Assembly (NCBI GenBank): GCA_022795575.1
Contig: JAAWGY010000030.1
Coordinates: forward strand, 1-13,965
Source of the DNA: Angelakisella sp.
Lineage (GTDB): Bacteria; Bacillota; Clostridia; Oscillospirales; Ruminococcaceae
Direction: 5' to 3'
DNA: 13,965 bases
Positions within the stretch are counted from its first letter, which is position 1; each line of letters starts with the position of its first letter. Of this stretch, positions 1 to 6,616 are shown piece by piece. A program made the position numbers and the translations under genes. Below the pieces are notes generated by a model, which made no database searches, had not been told where the DNA came from, and was given only the letters and a program-made list of their open reading frames with translations.

Positions 1-90
1 GAGTTTCGCTCCTGCGGGAGCGACCAGGGCCTGCGCGGCCCTGGACCTGCGGCCCGGTGGCCCGGGCGGGCACAACCTGTGGGACAGGCT
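1..90. repeat. Cluster of GC-rich stem-loops
   Basis: Four inverted repeats follow each other almost without gaps: CGCTCC/GGAGCG (7-12 with 17-22), CCAGGGCC/GGCCCTGG (24-31 with 37-44), GCCCGG/CCGGGC (52-57 with 62-67) and CCTGT/ACAGG (76-80 with 84-88). Loops are 3 to 5 nt. No start codon with a ribosome site and no recognisable protein is present, so this reads as intergenic structured DNA, perhaps an interspersed repeat or the 3' end of a unit lying left of the window. From 91 to 150 nothing further was recognised. Confidence 0.5.
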
Positions 91-151
91 GCGTCGTTTG
101 CCGGCAGGTGCGGGCGCATTTTTGGCCCACCGGCCTAACTTGCCGCACCAA

Positions 152-196
152 CAAAAACCACCCCCGCCGCTGAACACTGCCCAGCAGCGGGGGTGG
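152..196 (-). terminator. Rho-independent terminator of the MCP/FMN-lipoprotein operon
   Basis: On the minus strand a 15-bp stem with one mismatch (182-196 pairing with 158-172, 9-nt loop) is followed directly by TTTTTGTT. It lies 10 nt after the stop codon of the FMN-binding lipoprotein gene. Stem length, GC content and immediate U-run make it one of the strongest terminators in the window. Confidence 0.9.
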
Positions 197-206
197 CCTC
201 CAATAC

Positions 207-653
207 TCAGGAAGAAGTGGCGCTCACATAGATAATGCCGGAATCCCCCTTCCGGGACTGCTCCAAAACAGCCCGGGCCAGCATCTGGAAGGTGCCATGG
301 GAGGATGTCGCCCCGGAGATGGCGTCAATGCCGCCCTCCCCCTGCCCCGTTAGGAGCTGGTTGGCGTAATAACGGGTGTACTCATTGGGGTAGGTGCCGT
401 TGGAGTGAAGCATCGTCTGCATATACGCGTTGTCCCAGCTCTTGATGAAGCCGCTGGCGTTTTCCGCGTTGTATTCCACCGAAACAATGCTGCCGCCCTT
501 CACCAGGATGGTGATGTATTCCCTCCAGCCGTGGCTGTATTCGGACATCTGCGCGGTATAATACCCGTCCTGTAGCTGTGTCTGATCCCCGCAGGCAGTC
601 AGCAGTAATACCATCATCAGCAGTGTAAGAATGAAGGCAAGGATCCGTTTCAT
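207..653 (-). CDS. FMN-binding domain lipoprotein, flavinylation motif present
   Basis: 148 aa. The N-terminus is a lipoprotein signal: basic MKR, a hydrophobic core to residue 18 and the lipobox LTAC, with Cys21 as the predicted lipidated residue. The mature part is one FMN-binding domain (NqrC/RnfG C-terminal type). DAISGATSS at 110-118 fits the Dxx(S/T)GA(S/T) signature, in which ApbE attaches FMN by a phosphoester bond, here to Thr116. The product is predicted to be a cell-surface, covalently flavinylated redox protein. The ATG overlaps the TGA of the upstream chemoreceptor gene by four bases (ATGA), so translation is probably coupled. No Rnf, Nqr or fumarate reductase genes are nearby, so its electron partner is not evident. 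The domain call is firm; a role in sensing is inference from the coupling. Confidence 0.88.
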   Translation of the reverse strand: MKRILAFILTLLMMVLLLTACGDQTQLQDGYYTAQMSEYSHGWREYITILVKGGSIVSVEYNAENASGFIKSWDNAYMQTMLHSNGTYPNEYTRYYANQLLTGQGEGGIDAISGATSSHGTFQMLARAVLEQSRKGDSGIIYVSATSS

Positions 654-2683
654 CTGCCGTTGTCCTCCTTTAACGTAAACTTCCGCACCTGGGCCTGGAG
701 CGCCTCGGCCTCCCGCGCCAGGGACCCGCTGGACCGCTCGGTGGCCCCGGCGTTTTGCAGGTTGCGGTCCGCAATGTCGGAAATGGTGGCGATCCGCGCC
801 TCCATTGCGGTGAGGGCGTTTTCCTGCCCCTGCACCGCCGCCGCCAGCTGGTCCGAGATGGCGTTGATCTGCGCGGAAACATCGGAGATGGCGCGGAGGG
901 AGCCGGCGGTGTCCGCGGTGAGCTCCACGCCGGTTTGGATGATGGCTTTGGTGTTGTTGACCATGACCGTGGCGCTCTGTGCCGCCTCGGCGCTCTTGGA
1001 GGCCAGCTGCTTCACCTCGTCCGCCACCACCGCGAAGCCCTTTCCGGCGGCGCCGGCGCGGGCCGCCTCCACAGCGGCGTTCAGGGCCAGAAGGTTGGTC
1101 TGGAAGGCGATGTCCTCAATGTCCTTGGCAATCTTTGTAATCTGCTGGGCGTTGGCGCTGATGTCATCCATGGCGGAGGAGAGGGAGCTCATCTGCTGGT
1201 TGGCGCTTTGGATGCGCCGGGTGATCTCCCCTGTTTGGGAGCGGGTTTGACCGCTGCTTTCGGTGACATCGGCCAGGCGGTCCTTGACATGGGTCACTTC
1301 GTGGACCAGTTCCTCGGTAGACTGGTTCTGCTCCAGGGAGGCCTGATGCAGCTGTACCGACTGCCCGCTCAGCTGCTCCGCCATCTCGGTAAGCCGGTCG
1401 GCGGCGGCCCGGAACCCAAGGAGCGTTTCGTTCATCGATTCGGTAATGGTGCACAGGCTGCTGCGGATCAGCACAAAATCGCCCTTGTAATCCACCTGGG
1501 GGGCGGTGCGCAGGTCGCCCCGGGCCACCTGGGTCAGTACCTGCTGAATATCGGATATGTACCGGTTTACGCTGGCCACCGTGGCGTCCAGCGTTTGGGT
1601 CATAATTTGCAGCTCGTCGCCGGTATCCACCGGGACCACGTCGGTGTGCAGATCGCCGTCCGAAAGGGCCACCATCCGCTCTGTCACCCGCTTTACCGGG
1701 TGGGAGATGGAGTGGGCAAGGCGCAGCACCAGCAGGATGGAGATGACCAGCACCGACAGCGTGGAGAAGATCGAAACCAGCATCGCCCCGTTGATAAAGT
1801 GGCTGTAATCCGCCTTGGGGATCTGGATGACCAGCGACCACTGTGTCCCCCGGATGGGAGAAAAGGCCACCAGCATCTTCTCCCCGTCGATGGAAAATTC
1901 CGTCGCCGCCGTCTCGCCGGTAGTCACCCGCTCCACCGCCCCCTGGTTGCCGCCGCTGAGCTGGGCCAGGGAGCTTTGGTTCAGGGCCAGGGACTGGTTG
2001 GGATGGCCGGTAACGACGCCTTCCCGGTTGACCATGTAGGCCATGCCGCTCCTGCCCAGGTTGATGCTGCTGATGACATCGTTGATGGTGTCGTATTTAT
2101 ACACACCCATCACGTAAAAGGCGGTTTTCCCCTCCTCCTTTACCGGCATCCCCATCATAATGCCCAGCTTGCCCTGGAAGATGGTGGAGGGGTTGATGGT
2201 GAGGTTGTCGGTTTCCTGTAGAAGCGCGAAGAGCTCGTTGTCCAGGCTTCCCGGCGCGCCGTCCAGCCCCTGCAGCAGCTGCCCGTTCAGATCATATAGG
2301 GCGATGGTGTAGAATTCGTAGATCTCCGTTGCCTCCTGTAGCAGCGCCCTGCGGTTGGCCGTGGTGGCGGCGGCATCCGGACGGGAGGGTTCTGTGCCGC
2401 CCGGATTCGCAATGGCCGTCTGCATCCGGGGATCGCCGGCAATGGTCATCATCCGGTCCGCCAGCATATGGATGTTTGCTTCCACCGTCTTTGCCGACTG
2501 CCGGGCCATGGGCTGTAGGCTGTCCAGCAGGATGCTGTTGGCCAATGACTGCATGGCCAGGGCCATGACCGTGCAGCTTACCACCACCAGGGCCAGGATG
2601 TTCAGTGTTGTGTTTCTCAGGATCCTTCCGTTCAGACTCCGTTTGATCCCGCGGTTTGCGAGTGAGTCCGTTTGCTTTCCCAT
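650..2683 (-). CDS. Methyl-accepting chemotaxis protein, Cache-HAMP-MA
   Basis: 677 aa from the ATG at 2683. Order: short basic N-terminus, TM1 (about 24-46), extracytoplasmic sensor of about 250 residues resembling a double Cache domain (GRSGMAYMVNREGVVTGHPN region at about 210-229), TM2 (about 301-323), HAMP (about 324-376), then a long helical signalling domain. The hairpin tip is canonical (IAFQTNLLALNAAVEAARAG, about 525-544, followed by KGFAVVADEVKQLA). No NWETF-type CheR/CheB tether is seen at the C-terminus. The open frame runs upstream to 2923, but that part covers the promoter and a palindrome. AAAGGAG lies upstream; a GTG one codon earlier (2686) has better spacing, about 10 nt against 13, and could be the true start. 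No other chemotaxis genes are near. The ligand is unknown. The gene is coupled by ATGA to the flavin lipoprotein gene. Confidence 0.93.
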   Translation of the reverse strand: MGKQTDSLANRGIKRSLNGRILRNTTLNILALVVVSCTVMALAMQSLANSILLDSLQPMARQSAKTVEANIHMLADRMMTIAGDPRMQTAIANPGGTEPSRPDAAATTANRRALLQEATEIYEFYTIALYDLNGQLLQGLDGAPGSLDNELFALLQETDNLTINPSTIFQGKLGIMMGMPVKEEGKTAFYVMGVYKYDTINDVISSINLGRSGMAYMVNREGVVTGHPNQSLALNQSSLAQLSGGNQGAVERVTTGETAATEFSIDGEKMLVAFSPIRGTQWSLVIQIPKADYSHFINGAMLVSIFSTLSVLVISILLVLRLAHSISHPVKRVTERMVALSDGDLHTDVVPVDTGDELQIMTQTLDATVASVNRYISDIQQVLTQVARGDLRTAPQVDYKGDFVLIRSSLCTITESMNETLLGFRAAADRLTEMAEQLSGQSVQLHQASLEQNQSTEELVHEVTHVKDRLADVTESSGQTRSQTGEITRRIQSANQQMSSLSSAMDDISANAQQITKIAKDIEDIAFQTNLLALNAAVEAARAGAAGKGFAVVADEVKQLASKSAEAAQSATVMVNNTKAIIQTGVELTADTAGSLRAISDVSAQINAISDQLAAAVQGQENALTAMEARIATISDIADRNLQNAGATERSSGSLAREAEALQAQVRKFTLKEDNGR

Positions 2684-2689
2684 CACGTT

Positions 2690-2789
2690 CCAGTCGCTCC
2701 TTTTCTGGTATTTAATATACGCAAAAGAAAAGCCGCTCGTTTTCTTGTCCCCAGGCGTTTGCCCTACAGAACCGTAGACGATAGACTTT
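2690..2789 (-). other. Structured 5' leader of the chemoreceptor operon
   Basis: About 100 nt lie between the predicted start of transcription (near 2789) and the start codon. On the minus strand there are three small hairpins: CTAC-GGTTCT-GTAG, GGGC-AAAC-GCCT, and AAGAAAA/TTTTCTT around CGAGCGGC, followed by an AT stretch and the ribosome site. The run GGCAAAC followed by GGGGAC recalls part of the class I c-di-GMP riboswitch core, but the usual CGCAAAGCC segment and the second helix are absent, so no riboswitch is claimed. It may be a degenerate or unknown regulatory leader, or have no function. Confidence 0.3.
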
Positions 2790-2795
2790 TGTAAT

Positions 2796-2824
2796 AGTAT
2801 ACCACAATTTACCTGTAAAGGGAA
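2796..2824 (-). promoter_or_regulatory. Extended -10 promoter of the chemoreceptor operon
   Basis: The minus strand reads TGGTATACT: a -10 TATACT (2796-2801 on the plus coordinate) preceded by TG one base away, the extended -10 signature. The -35 position, 17 nt upstream, holds a weak TTCCCT (2819-2824). It lies between the 93-nt palindrome and the receptor gene, which supports starting the gene at 2683/2686. Confidence 0.65.
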
Positions 2825-2917
2825 GGGGCTTTTTCGTGGCAAAGCAGCATAGCAAAGGGCCGGGGAATGCAGCCGCATCCCCGGCCCTTTGCCATGCTGC
2901 CTGCTCGAAAACGCCCC
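2825..2917. repeat. Long imperfect palindrome, possible terminator for the DUF3788-like gene
   Basis: A 26-27 bp near-perfect inverted repeat (2844-2870 with 2875-2900; one mismatch, one bulged base, 4-nt loop AGCC) is extended outward by a second, looser arm (GGGGCTTTTTCG at 2825-2836 with CGAAAACGCCCC at 2906-2917). The whole would fold into a hairpin of about 93 nt on either strand. It follows the minus-strand gene at 3004-3417 and could end its transcript, though only a short TTT follows the inner stem on the minus strand. The size and double-arm shape are also compatible with a small palindromic mobile repeat. Confidence 0.7.
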
Positions 2918-3003
2918 GGACAAACGGAACCGGTGGATCCCGTTCCTCCGGTTTTGTTGTCCCCTGTCTCGCCTGGCCGGCCCAATGGTTCGGCTGCCTT
3001 CCT

Positions 3004-3417
3004 CTATTTCCGGTTTGGTTTCCTTTTTATCCGCAGCAGCCGGATAAAATCATCGAACAAGGAGGTGTCGGTTGGCTCAAACATCATCCATTTTCCGTCA
3101 TGGTAGGTTTTTGTTTCGTCGTAAATCCTTTGGACCTTTGGGGAGTAGCTTTCCCGGTCCTCTTCAAATTTTACGCGCTCATCCTTCCCCAGGATGACCA
3201 TAAAGCCTATGCAGCCTTCCCTTGCGTAGAGTGCGCACAGGGTTTTGCCGCCGCGGCGGTATTTATACTCATAGGTCCATGCTTTGCCGCCCTTCTCCCA
3301 CAGACGGTCCATATCGTATTTTTCGTCGATGGTGGCGCACAGCTGGTTCCATACATCATAGAAAGGTTTCCCGATCAGGGCGGTCATCTGTTCCGCATTC
3401 GGAATGGCATCAAGCAT
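3004..3417 (-). CDS. DUF3788-like protein
   Basis: 137 aa from the ATG at 3417. The core W-TYEYKYRRGGKTLCALYAREG (about residues 46-68), the hydrophobic strand GFMVILG, the segment YDETKTYHDGKWMMFE (about 100-115) and the basic tail IKRKPNRK resemble the DUF3788 family of small soluble proteins of unknown function. It is a normal length for that group, with no signal peptide or membrane segment. The ATG has GAGGTGG about 6 nt upstream; an in-frame GTG three codons earlier (3426) behind AGAGGG is also possible. It is a single-gene unit with its own promoter and no functional link to its neighbours. The family name is from recognition of the pattern; no biochemical role can be given. Confidence 0.85.
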   Translation of the reverse strand: MLDAIPNAEQMTALIGKPFYDVWNQLCATIDEKYDMDRLWEKGGKAWTYEYKYRRGGKTLCALYAREGCIGFMVILGKDERVKFEEDRESYSPKVQRIYDETKTYHDGKWMMFEPTDTSLFDDFIRLLRIKRKPNRK

Positions 3418-3452
3418 GATTGCCACCTCTTTCCCTCTTGATTTGTTCTCCC

Positions 3453-3481
3453 ATTATAACAGAAAACGCGCACACTGGCAA
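3453..3481 (-). promoter_or_regulatory. Sigma-A promoter of the DUF3788-like gene
   Basis: On the minus strand TTGCCA (3476-3481), 17 nt, then a perfect TATAAT (3453-3458). The predicted start of transcription is about 30 nt before the gene. Confidence 0.85.
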
Positions 3482-3560
3482 GCGCAGGTTGGGAGCGCTC
3501 CTCCCCAAAGTCCTCCGCAAAAAGCTGCCTGCCTCCCCCCGATTTTATGATAGGCTTATC

Positions 3561-3595
3561 AAAAAAACGAAACCCTCCCCCGGCGAATCCGGGGG
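3561..3595 (-). terminator. Hairpin with distal T-run, doubtful terminator
   Basis: CCCCCGG (3577-3583) and CCGGGGG (3589-3595) form a 7-bp stem with a 5-nt loop. On the minus strand a run of seven T (3561-3567) follows after about 9 nt, further than usual. There is no minus-strand gene just upstream, so it may be the relic of a lost gene or intergenic structure. The rest of 3482-3676 shows no gene. Confidence 0.35.
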
Positions 3596-3676
3596 CGCCG
3601 CCCCCCTTCTGCGGAAAATCCGCCGCCTGCAAATCCGGTTGCTGCGATAAAACGTCTTTTTCCAAAGGATTTTAGC

Positions 3677-3690
3677 CGATGGGGCCATCG
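3677..3690. promoter_or_regulatory. Perfect inverted repeat upstream of the symporter promoter
   Basis: CGATGG-GG-CCATCG, 6-bp arms with a 2-nt spacer, ends 10 nt before the -35 box. The centre is at about -52 relative to the predicted start, a position typical of an activator site. The LysR protein encoded at 6650 is the natural candidate, but a GG spacer palindrome is not the classic T-N11-A form, so the protein that binds is open. Confidence 0.45.
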
Positions 3691-3700
3691 ACTATTCAAA

Positions 3701-3729
3701 TTGACCGAATGAAATGCAGAATCTATAAT
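3701..3729 (+). promoter_or_regulatory. Sigma-A promoter of the symporter/lyase operon
   Basis: TTGACC (3701-3706), 17 nt, perfect TATAAT (3724-3729). The predicted transcript starts near 3736, giving a leader of about 40 nt before the symporter ATG. Confidence 0.9.
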
Positions 3730-3774
3730 GAAATTGTCGAAAATATCCACAAACATTTTGAGGAGGCGTTATTT

Positions 3775-5028
3775 ATGGCAAAGGGCAAAAAAATGGGTCT
3801 GTTTACCTGGATCCTCATCGGCTTCATCGCCGGTATCCTTCTTGGGGTGGCCGCACCGGAGTTTGGCCAGAAGCTCCAGTTTTTGGGCACCATCCTCACC
3901 AACCTGCTGAACATGGTGGTGGTTCCCCTGGTGATGAGCCTGCTCATCACGGCAGCCGCCGACGTGGGCAACATGAAGAAGCTGGGCAAGCGGGCCGGGC
4001 GCACCTTCTGCATCTTTATGCTCACCACCGCCATGGCCATTTTGATCGGCCTGATCGTGGCCAACCTCTTCGCGGTGGGCCAGGGCGTCACCATCGACCT
4101 GGCGGGCCTTACCGCCGATGAGACCAAGGAGATGAACCTTCTCTCCACCATCATCGGCATCATCCCCACCAACATCTTTACCGCCATGAGCGGGGCAAAC
4201 CTCCTGCAATGTATCTTCTTCGCCCTGCTGTTCGGCTTTGCTCTCACCCTGCTCCCCGACGGCAGGGAGAAGGAGGCTGTCCAGCACTTCTTTAAGGGGG
4301 TCGCCGAGGTGATGAAGGCCATCACCAACATCGTCCTCTGGTTCTCCCCCGTCGGCGTCTTCGGCCTGATGTCCTGGGTGGTGGGCAAGTACGGCCTGGC
4401 CATCCTGGGCCCCTACGCCAAGGCCATCGCCGCCGTCTATGTGGGCTGCATCCTCCATGTTCTCATCACCCAGGCGGGGATCATGATCGGCGGCATCTGC
4501 CACCGCAATCCGGTGGTCTTTGTCAAGGAGTACCTCCAGACCATCCTTTTCGCCGTGGCCACCTGCTCCAGCGTTGCCACCATCCCCCTGAACCTAAAAA
4601 CCGCCAAGCGGCTGGGCGCCGCCGAGGATGTGGCCGACTTTGTCATCCCCTTCGGCGCCGTCATCAACATGGACGGCACCGCCATCTATGAGGCCGTCGC
4701 CGCCATCTTCGCCGCCCAGGTGTTCGGCATCAACCTGAGCATCACCCAGCAGATTATGATTATGCTTTCCGCCGTGCTGGCCTCCATCGGCACCGCCGGC
4801 GTCCCCGGCTCCGGCCTCATTATGCTGACAGTGGTGCTTAACGCCGCGGGGCTCCCCCTGGAGGCCGTGGGCCTGCTGGCCGGCGTGGACCGCTTCCTGA
4901 ACATGGGCCGGATGATCCCCAACATCTTCGGGGACGGCGCCACCTCCATGGTGGTTTCCAAGCTGGAGGGCAAGCTGGGCAAGATGATGACCGAGGCCGA
5001 GTACGAGGCAAGCGTAAAGGCCGCTTGA
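3775..5028 (+). CDS. Dicarboxylate:cation symporter, DAACS/SDF family
   Basis: 417 aa, full length for the GltP/DctA fold. AGGAGG lies 8 nt before the ATG; the longer open frame from 3679 crosses the promoter and is not used. Hallmarks: a Ser-rich HP1 loop (ATCSSVATIP, 262-271), TM7 NMDGTA (298-303), HP2 GTAGVPGSG (339-347) and TM8 DRFLNMGRMIPNIFGD (372-387). By motif alignment with GltPh, the Arg that holds the distal carboxylate is kept (Arg379), while the Asp that binds the substrate amino group is Asn376, and the following Thr is Met380. Loss of that Asp, as in DctA-type carriers, argues for a substrate without an amino group. It is the first gene of an operon with two UxaA-type lyase subunits 23 nt downstream, so it probably imports their substrate with Na+ or H+. 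The exact substrate is not determined. Confidence 0.92.
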   Translation: MAKGKKMGLFTWILIGFIAGILLGVAAPEFGQKLQFLGTILTNLLNMVVVPLVMSLLITAAADVGNMKKLGKRAGRTFCIFMLTTAMAILIGLIVANLFAVGQGVTIDLAGLTADETKEMNLLSTIIGIIPTNIFTAMSGANLLQCIFFALLFGFALTLLPDGREKEAVQHFFKGVAEVMKAITNIVLWFSPVGVFGLMSWVVGKYGLAILGPYAKAIAAVYVGCILHVLITQAGIMIGGICHRNPVVFVKEYLQTILFAVATCSSVATIPLNLKTAKRLGAAEDVADFVIPFGAVINMDGTAIYEAVAAIFAAQVFGINLSITQQIMIMLSAVLASIGTAGVPGSGLIMLTVVLNAAGLPLEAVGLLAGVDRFLNMGRMIPNIFGDGATSMVVSKLEGKLGKMMTEAEYEASVKAA

Positions 5029-5051
5029 GTTAGGGAAAGGGAGGAAGACGC

Positions 5052-5348
5052 GTGAACATCAACGCCATACTGCTGGACGAAAAGGACAACGTTGTCACCT
5101 GCGTCAGAGAGATCAAGGCGGGGGAGGAGGTCTCCTACCTCACCGGGGAAGGGAGGGCGTCCTTAACGGCCCGGGAGGATATCCCCTACTGCCACAAGCT
5201 TGCCTTGACGGACCTAAGGGAAGGGGACCAGGTGATCAAATACGGCGAGATGATCGGCAGATTGCGCCAGCCCGTGGCGGCAGGCTGCTGGATCAACGAA
5301 AACAACCTGTACAGCGTCCCCCGGGACTACGACAGCGAATTGGTATAG
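5052..5348 (+). CDS. UxaA/SuyA-type small subunit, SAF domain
   Basis: 98 aa with a GTG start behind GGGAGG. It matches the SAF domain found at the N-terminus of altronate and galactarate dehydratases, or as a separate small subunit (SuyA of (R)-sulfolactate sulfo-lyase). Visible features: N-terminal strand NAILLDEKDNVVTC, a central HKLALTDLREGDQVIKYGE (48-66) that is the typical SAF signature (xHKxAxxxIxxGxxVxKYGxxIG), and GEMIGRLRQPVAAGCWINEN (65-84), ending in the WIxxxN element that precedes the catalytic part in fused enzymes. It lies 12 nt before the large subunit gene, so the two are almost certainly one enzyme. Small and large subunits on separate genes are typical of SuyAB and of split altronate dehydratases; the family alone does not fix the substrate. 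Confidence 0.9.
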   Translation: MNINAILLDEKDNVVTCVREIKAGEEVSYLTGEGRASLTAREDIPYCHKLALTDLREGDQVIKYGEMIGRLRQPVAAGCWINENNLYSVPRDYDSELV

Positions 5349-5360
5349 GGAGGGATCGAG

Positions 5361-6521
5361 ATGGAATTTTGGGGATACAGAAGAGCGGAGGGCCGGGCGG
5401 GCATCCGCAACCACGTGCTGATCCTGCCCACCTGCGTCTGTGGCAGCGAAAGCGCCCGCATCGTGGCAAGCCAGGTAAAGGGGGCGGTGAACATCGTCTT
5501 TAACACCGGCTGCTCCGATGTTCAGGCCAACACCGAGATGTCCCAGAAGGTCCTCACCGGCTTTGCCTGCAACCCCAACGTCTACGGGGTGGTGATTATC
5601 GGCCTGGGGTGCGAGACGGTGGGCCACAGGGAGCTCCGGGAGAAGCTACAGGGCATGACCAGCAAGCCGGTGGTCTCCTTTGGCATCCAGGAGGAGGGGG
5701 GAACCCTGCGGACCATCGAAAAGGCGGTCCGGGCCGCCCGGGAGCTGGCGGCAGAGGCCGCCATGCAGCAGCGGGAGCGGTTCCCCATCTCGGAGCTGCT
5801 GCTGGGCATCGAGTGCGGCGGCTCCGACGCCACCAGCGGCCTGGCCAGCAACCCCGCCGTGGGGGAGCTTTCCGACCTGCTGGTGGACCTGGGGGCCTCC
5901 ACCATGATGAGCGAATCCATCGAGTGGATCGGCGGGGAGCACGTCCTGGCCAAGCGGGCCGCCACCCCGGAGCTCCACAACCAGATCATCGAGGTGTGCC
6001 GGGCCTATGAGGAGCACCTGAAGGCGGCGGGGCAGGACTGCCGGGCCGGGCAGCCCACCCCGGGGAACAAGGCCGGCGGCCTTTCCACCCTGGACGAAAA
6101 GTCCCTGGGCTGCATCCGCAAAGGGGGCACCCGCCCCATTGTGGAGGTGCTGGAGCAGGCCGCGCGGCCCACCAAGCGGGGGGCCATCGTCATGGACACG
6201 GCGGGCTTTGACATCTCCTCTGTAACCTCCATGGTGGCGGGTGGCTGCAACGCCGTCATCTTCACCACCGGGCGGGGCACCCCCACCGGCAACGCCATTG
6301 TGCCGGTGCTGAAGGTCACTGCCAACGAGCGCACCTTCCGCATGATGGACGACAACATGGACATCGACCTCAGCCCCATCATCCGGGGGGAAAAGACCTT
6401 CCGGGAGATGGGCCGGGAGATGCTGGCCGATATCGAGGCCCTCTGCAACGGCAGGATGACCAAGGCGGAGGTCTATGGATTCTCGGATATCGCTGTGGAC
6501 CATGTCTGCCGCTTTGTGTAA
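5361..6521 (+). CDS. UxaA-family lyase large subunit (altronate dehydratase / SuyB-like)
   Basis: 386 aa, AGGGAGGG before the ATG. Full length for the C-terminal catalytic part of the UxaA family, which eliminates water (altronate, galactarate) or sulfite (sulfolactate) from hydroxy acids using a divalent metal, usually Fe(II). Seen: GRAGIRN (11-17), CGGSDATSG (152-160), PTPGNKAGGLSTLDEKSLG (232-250), KGGTRPI (254-260), MVAGG then FTTGRGTPTG (291-310) and DNMDIDLSP (331-339). Cys25, Cys51, Cys84, Cys152 and Cys251 include likely metal ligands. The ending is compact, with no extra domain. A dianion symporter and a split small subunit as neighbours, and no hexuronate genes (uxaB, uxaC, kdgK), favour a C3/C4 acid such as sulfolactate or a hydroxydicarboxylate over altronate. 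That substrate guess is inference; the family call is firm. Confidence 0.92.
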   Translation: MEFWGYRRAEGRAGIRNHVLILPTCVCGSESARIVASQVKGAVNIVFNTGCSDVQANTEMSQKVLTGFACNPNVYGVVIIGLGCETVGHRELREKLQGMTSKPVVSFGIQEEGGTLRTIEKAVRAARELAAEAAMQQRERFPISELLLGIECGGSDATSGLASNPAVGELSDLLVDLGASTMMSESIEWIGGEHVLAKRAATPELHNQIIEVCRAYEEHLKAAGQDCRAGQPTPGNKAGGLSTLDEKSLGCIRKGGTRPIVEVLEQAARPTKRGAIVMDTAGFDISSVTSMVAGGCNAVIFTTGRGTPTGNAIVPVLKVTANERTFRMMDDNMDIDLSPIIRGEKTFREMGREMLADIEALCNGRMTKAEVYGFSDIAVDHVCRFV

Positions 6522-6531
6522 ACCTATAGGC

Positions 6532-6583
6532 AAAGCCCCGAGAGGATCCTCCAGGGAGGAGAGGGTCCTCTTTGGGCTTTTTT
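6532..6583 (+). terminator. Strong rho-independent terminator after the lyase operon
   Basis: An outer stem AAAGCCC/GGGCTTT encloses an inner stem AGAGGA..CTCC/GGAG..TCCTCT, then T6. It begins 10 nt after the large-subunit stop codon. Its T-run forms the start of the next gene's -35 region. Confidence 0.92.
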
Positions 6584-6610
6584 GCAATGGGCGCGGGAAA
6601 ATGCTATGAT
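6582..6610 (+). promoter_or_regulatory. Promoter of the first LysR gene, overlapping the terminator T-run
   Basis: TTGCAA (6582-6587), 17 nt, TATGAT (6605-6610). The first two bases of the -35 are the last bases of the preceding T-run, so termination and reinitiation are packed end to end. Confidence 0.75.
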
Positions 6611-6616
6611 AAAAGC

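Noticed and set aside
755..2221. 488-codon open frame on the plus strand
   Set aside because: Antisense shadow of the chemoreceptor: His/Gly/Leu-rich translation, no ribosome site, no domain.
2684..2795. Class I c-di-GMP riboswitch
   Set aside because: Only a partial core resemblance; the conserved CGCAAAGCC segment and second helix are missing, so it is kept as a question only.
2684..2923. 80-residue N-terminal extension of the chemoreceptor frame
   Set aside because: It covers the extended -10 promoter and part of the long palindrome, has no receptor homology, and a ribosome site lies at 2683/2686.
3384..3665. 93-codon minus-strand frame upstream of the DUF3788-like gene
   Set aside because: It overlaps that gene's promoter and start, and reads through a GC hairpin as Gly/Arg/Pro-rich sequence.
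3679..3774. 32-residue extension of the symporter
   Set aside because: It begins before the -10 box of the promoter, so it cannot be in the transcript; AGGAGG precedes the ATG at 3775.
5646..6587. 313-codon minus-strand frame opposite the lyase gene
   Set aside because: Low-complexity antisense reading of a GC-rich gene, crossing the operon terminator.
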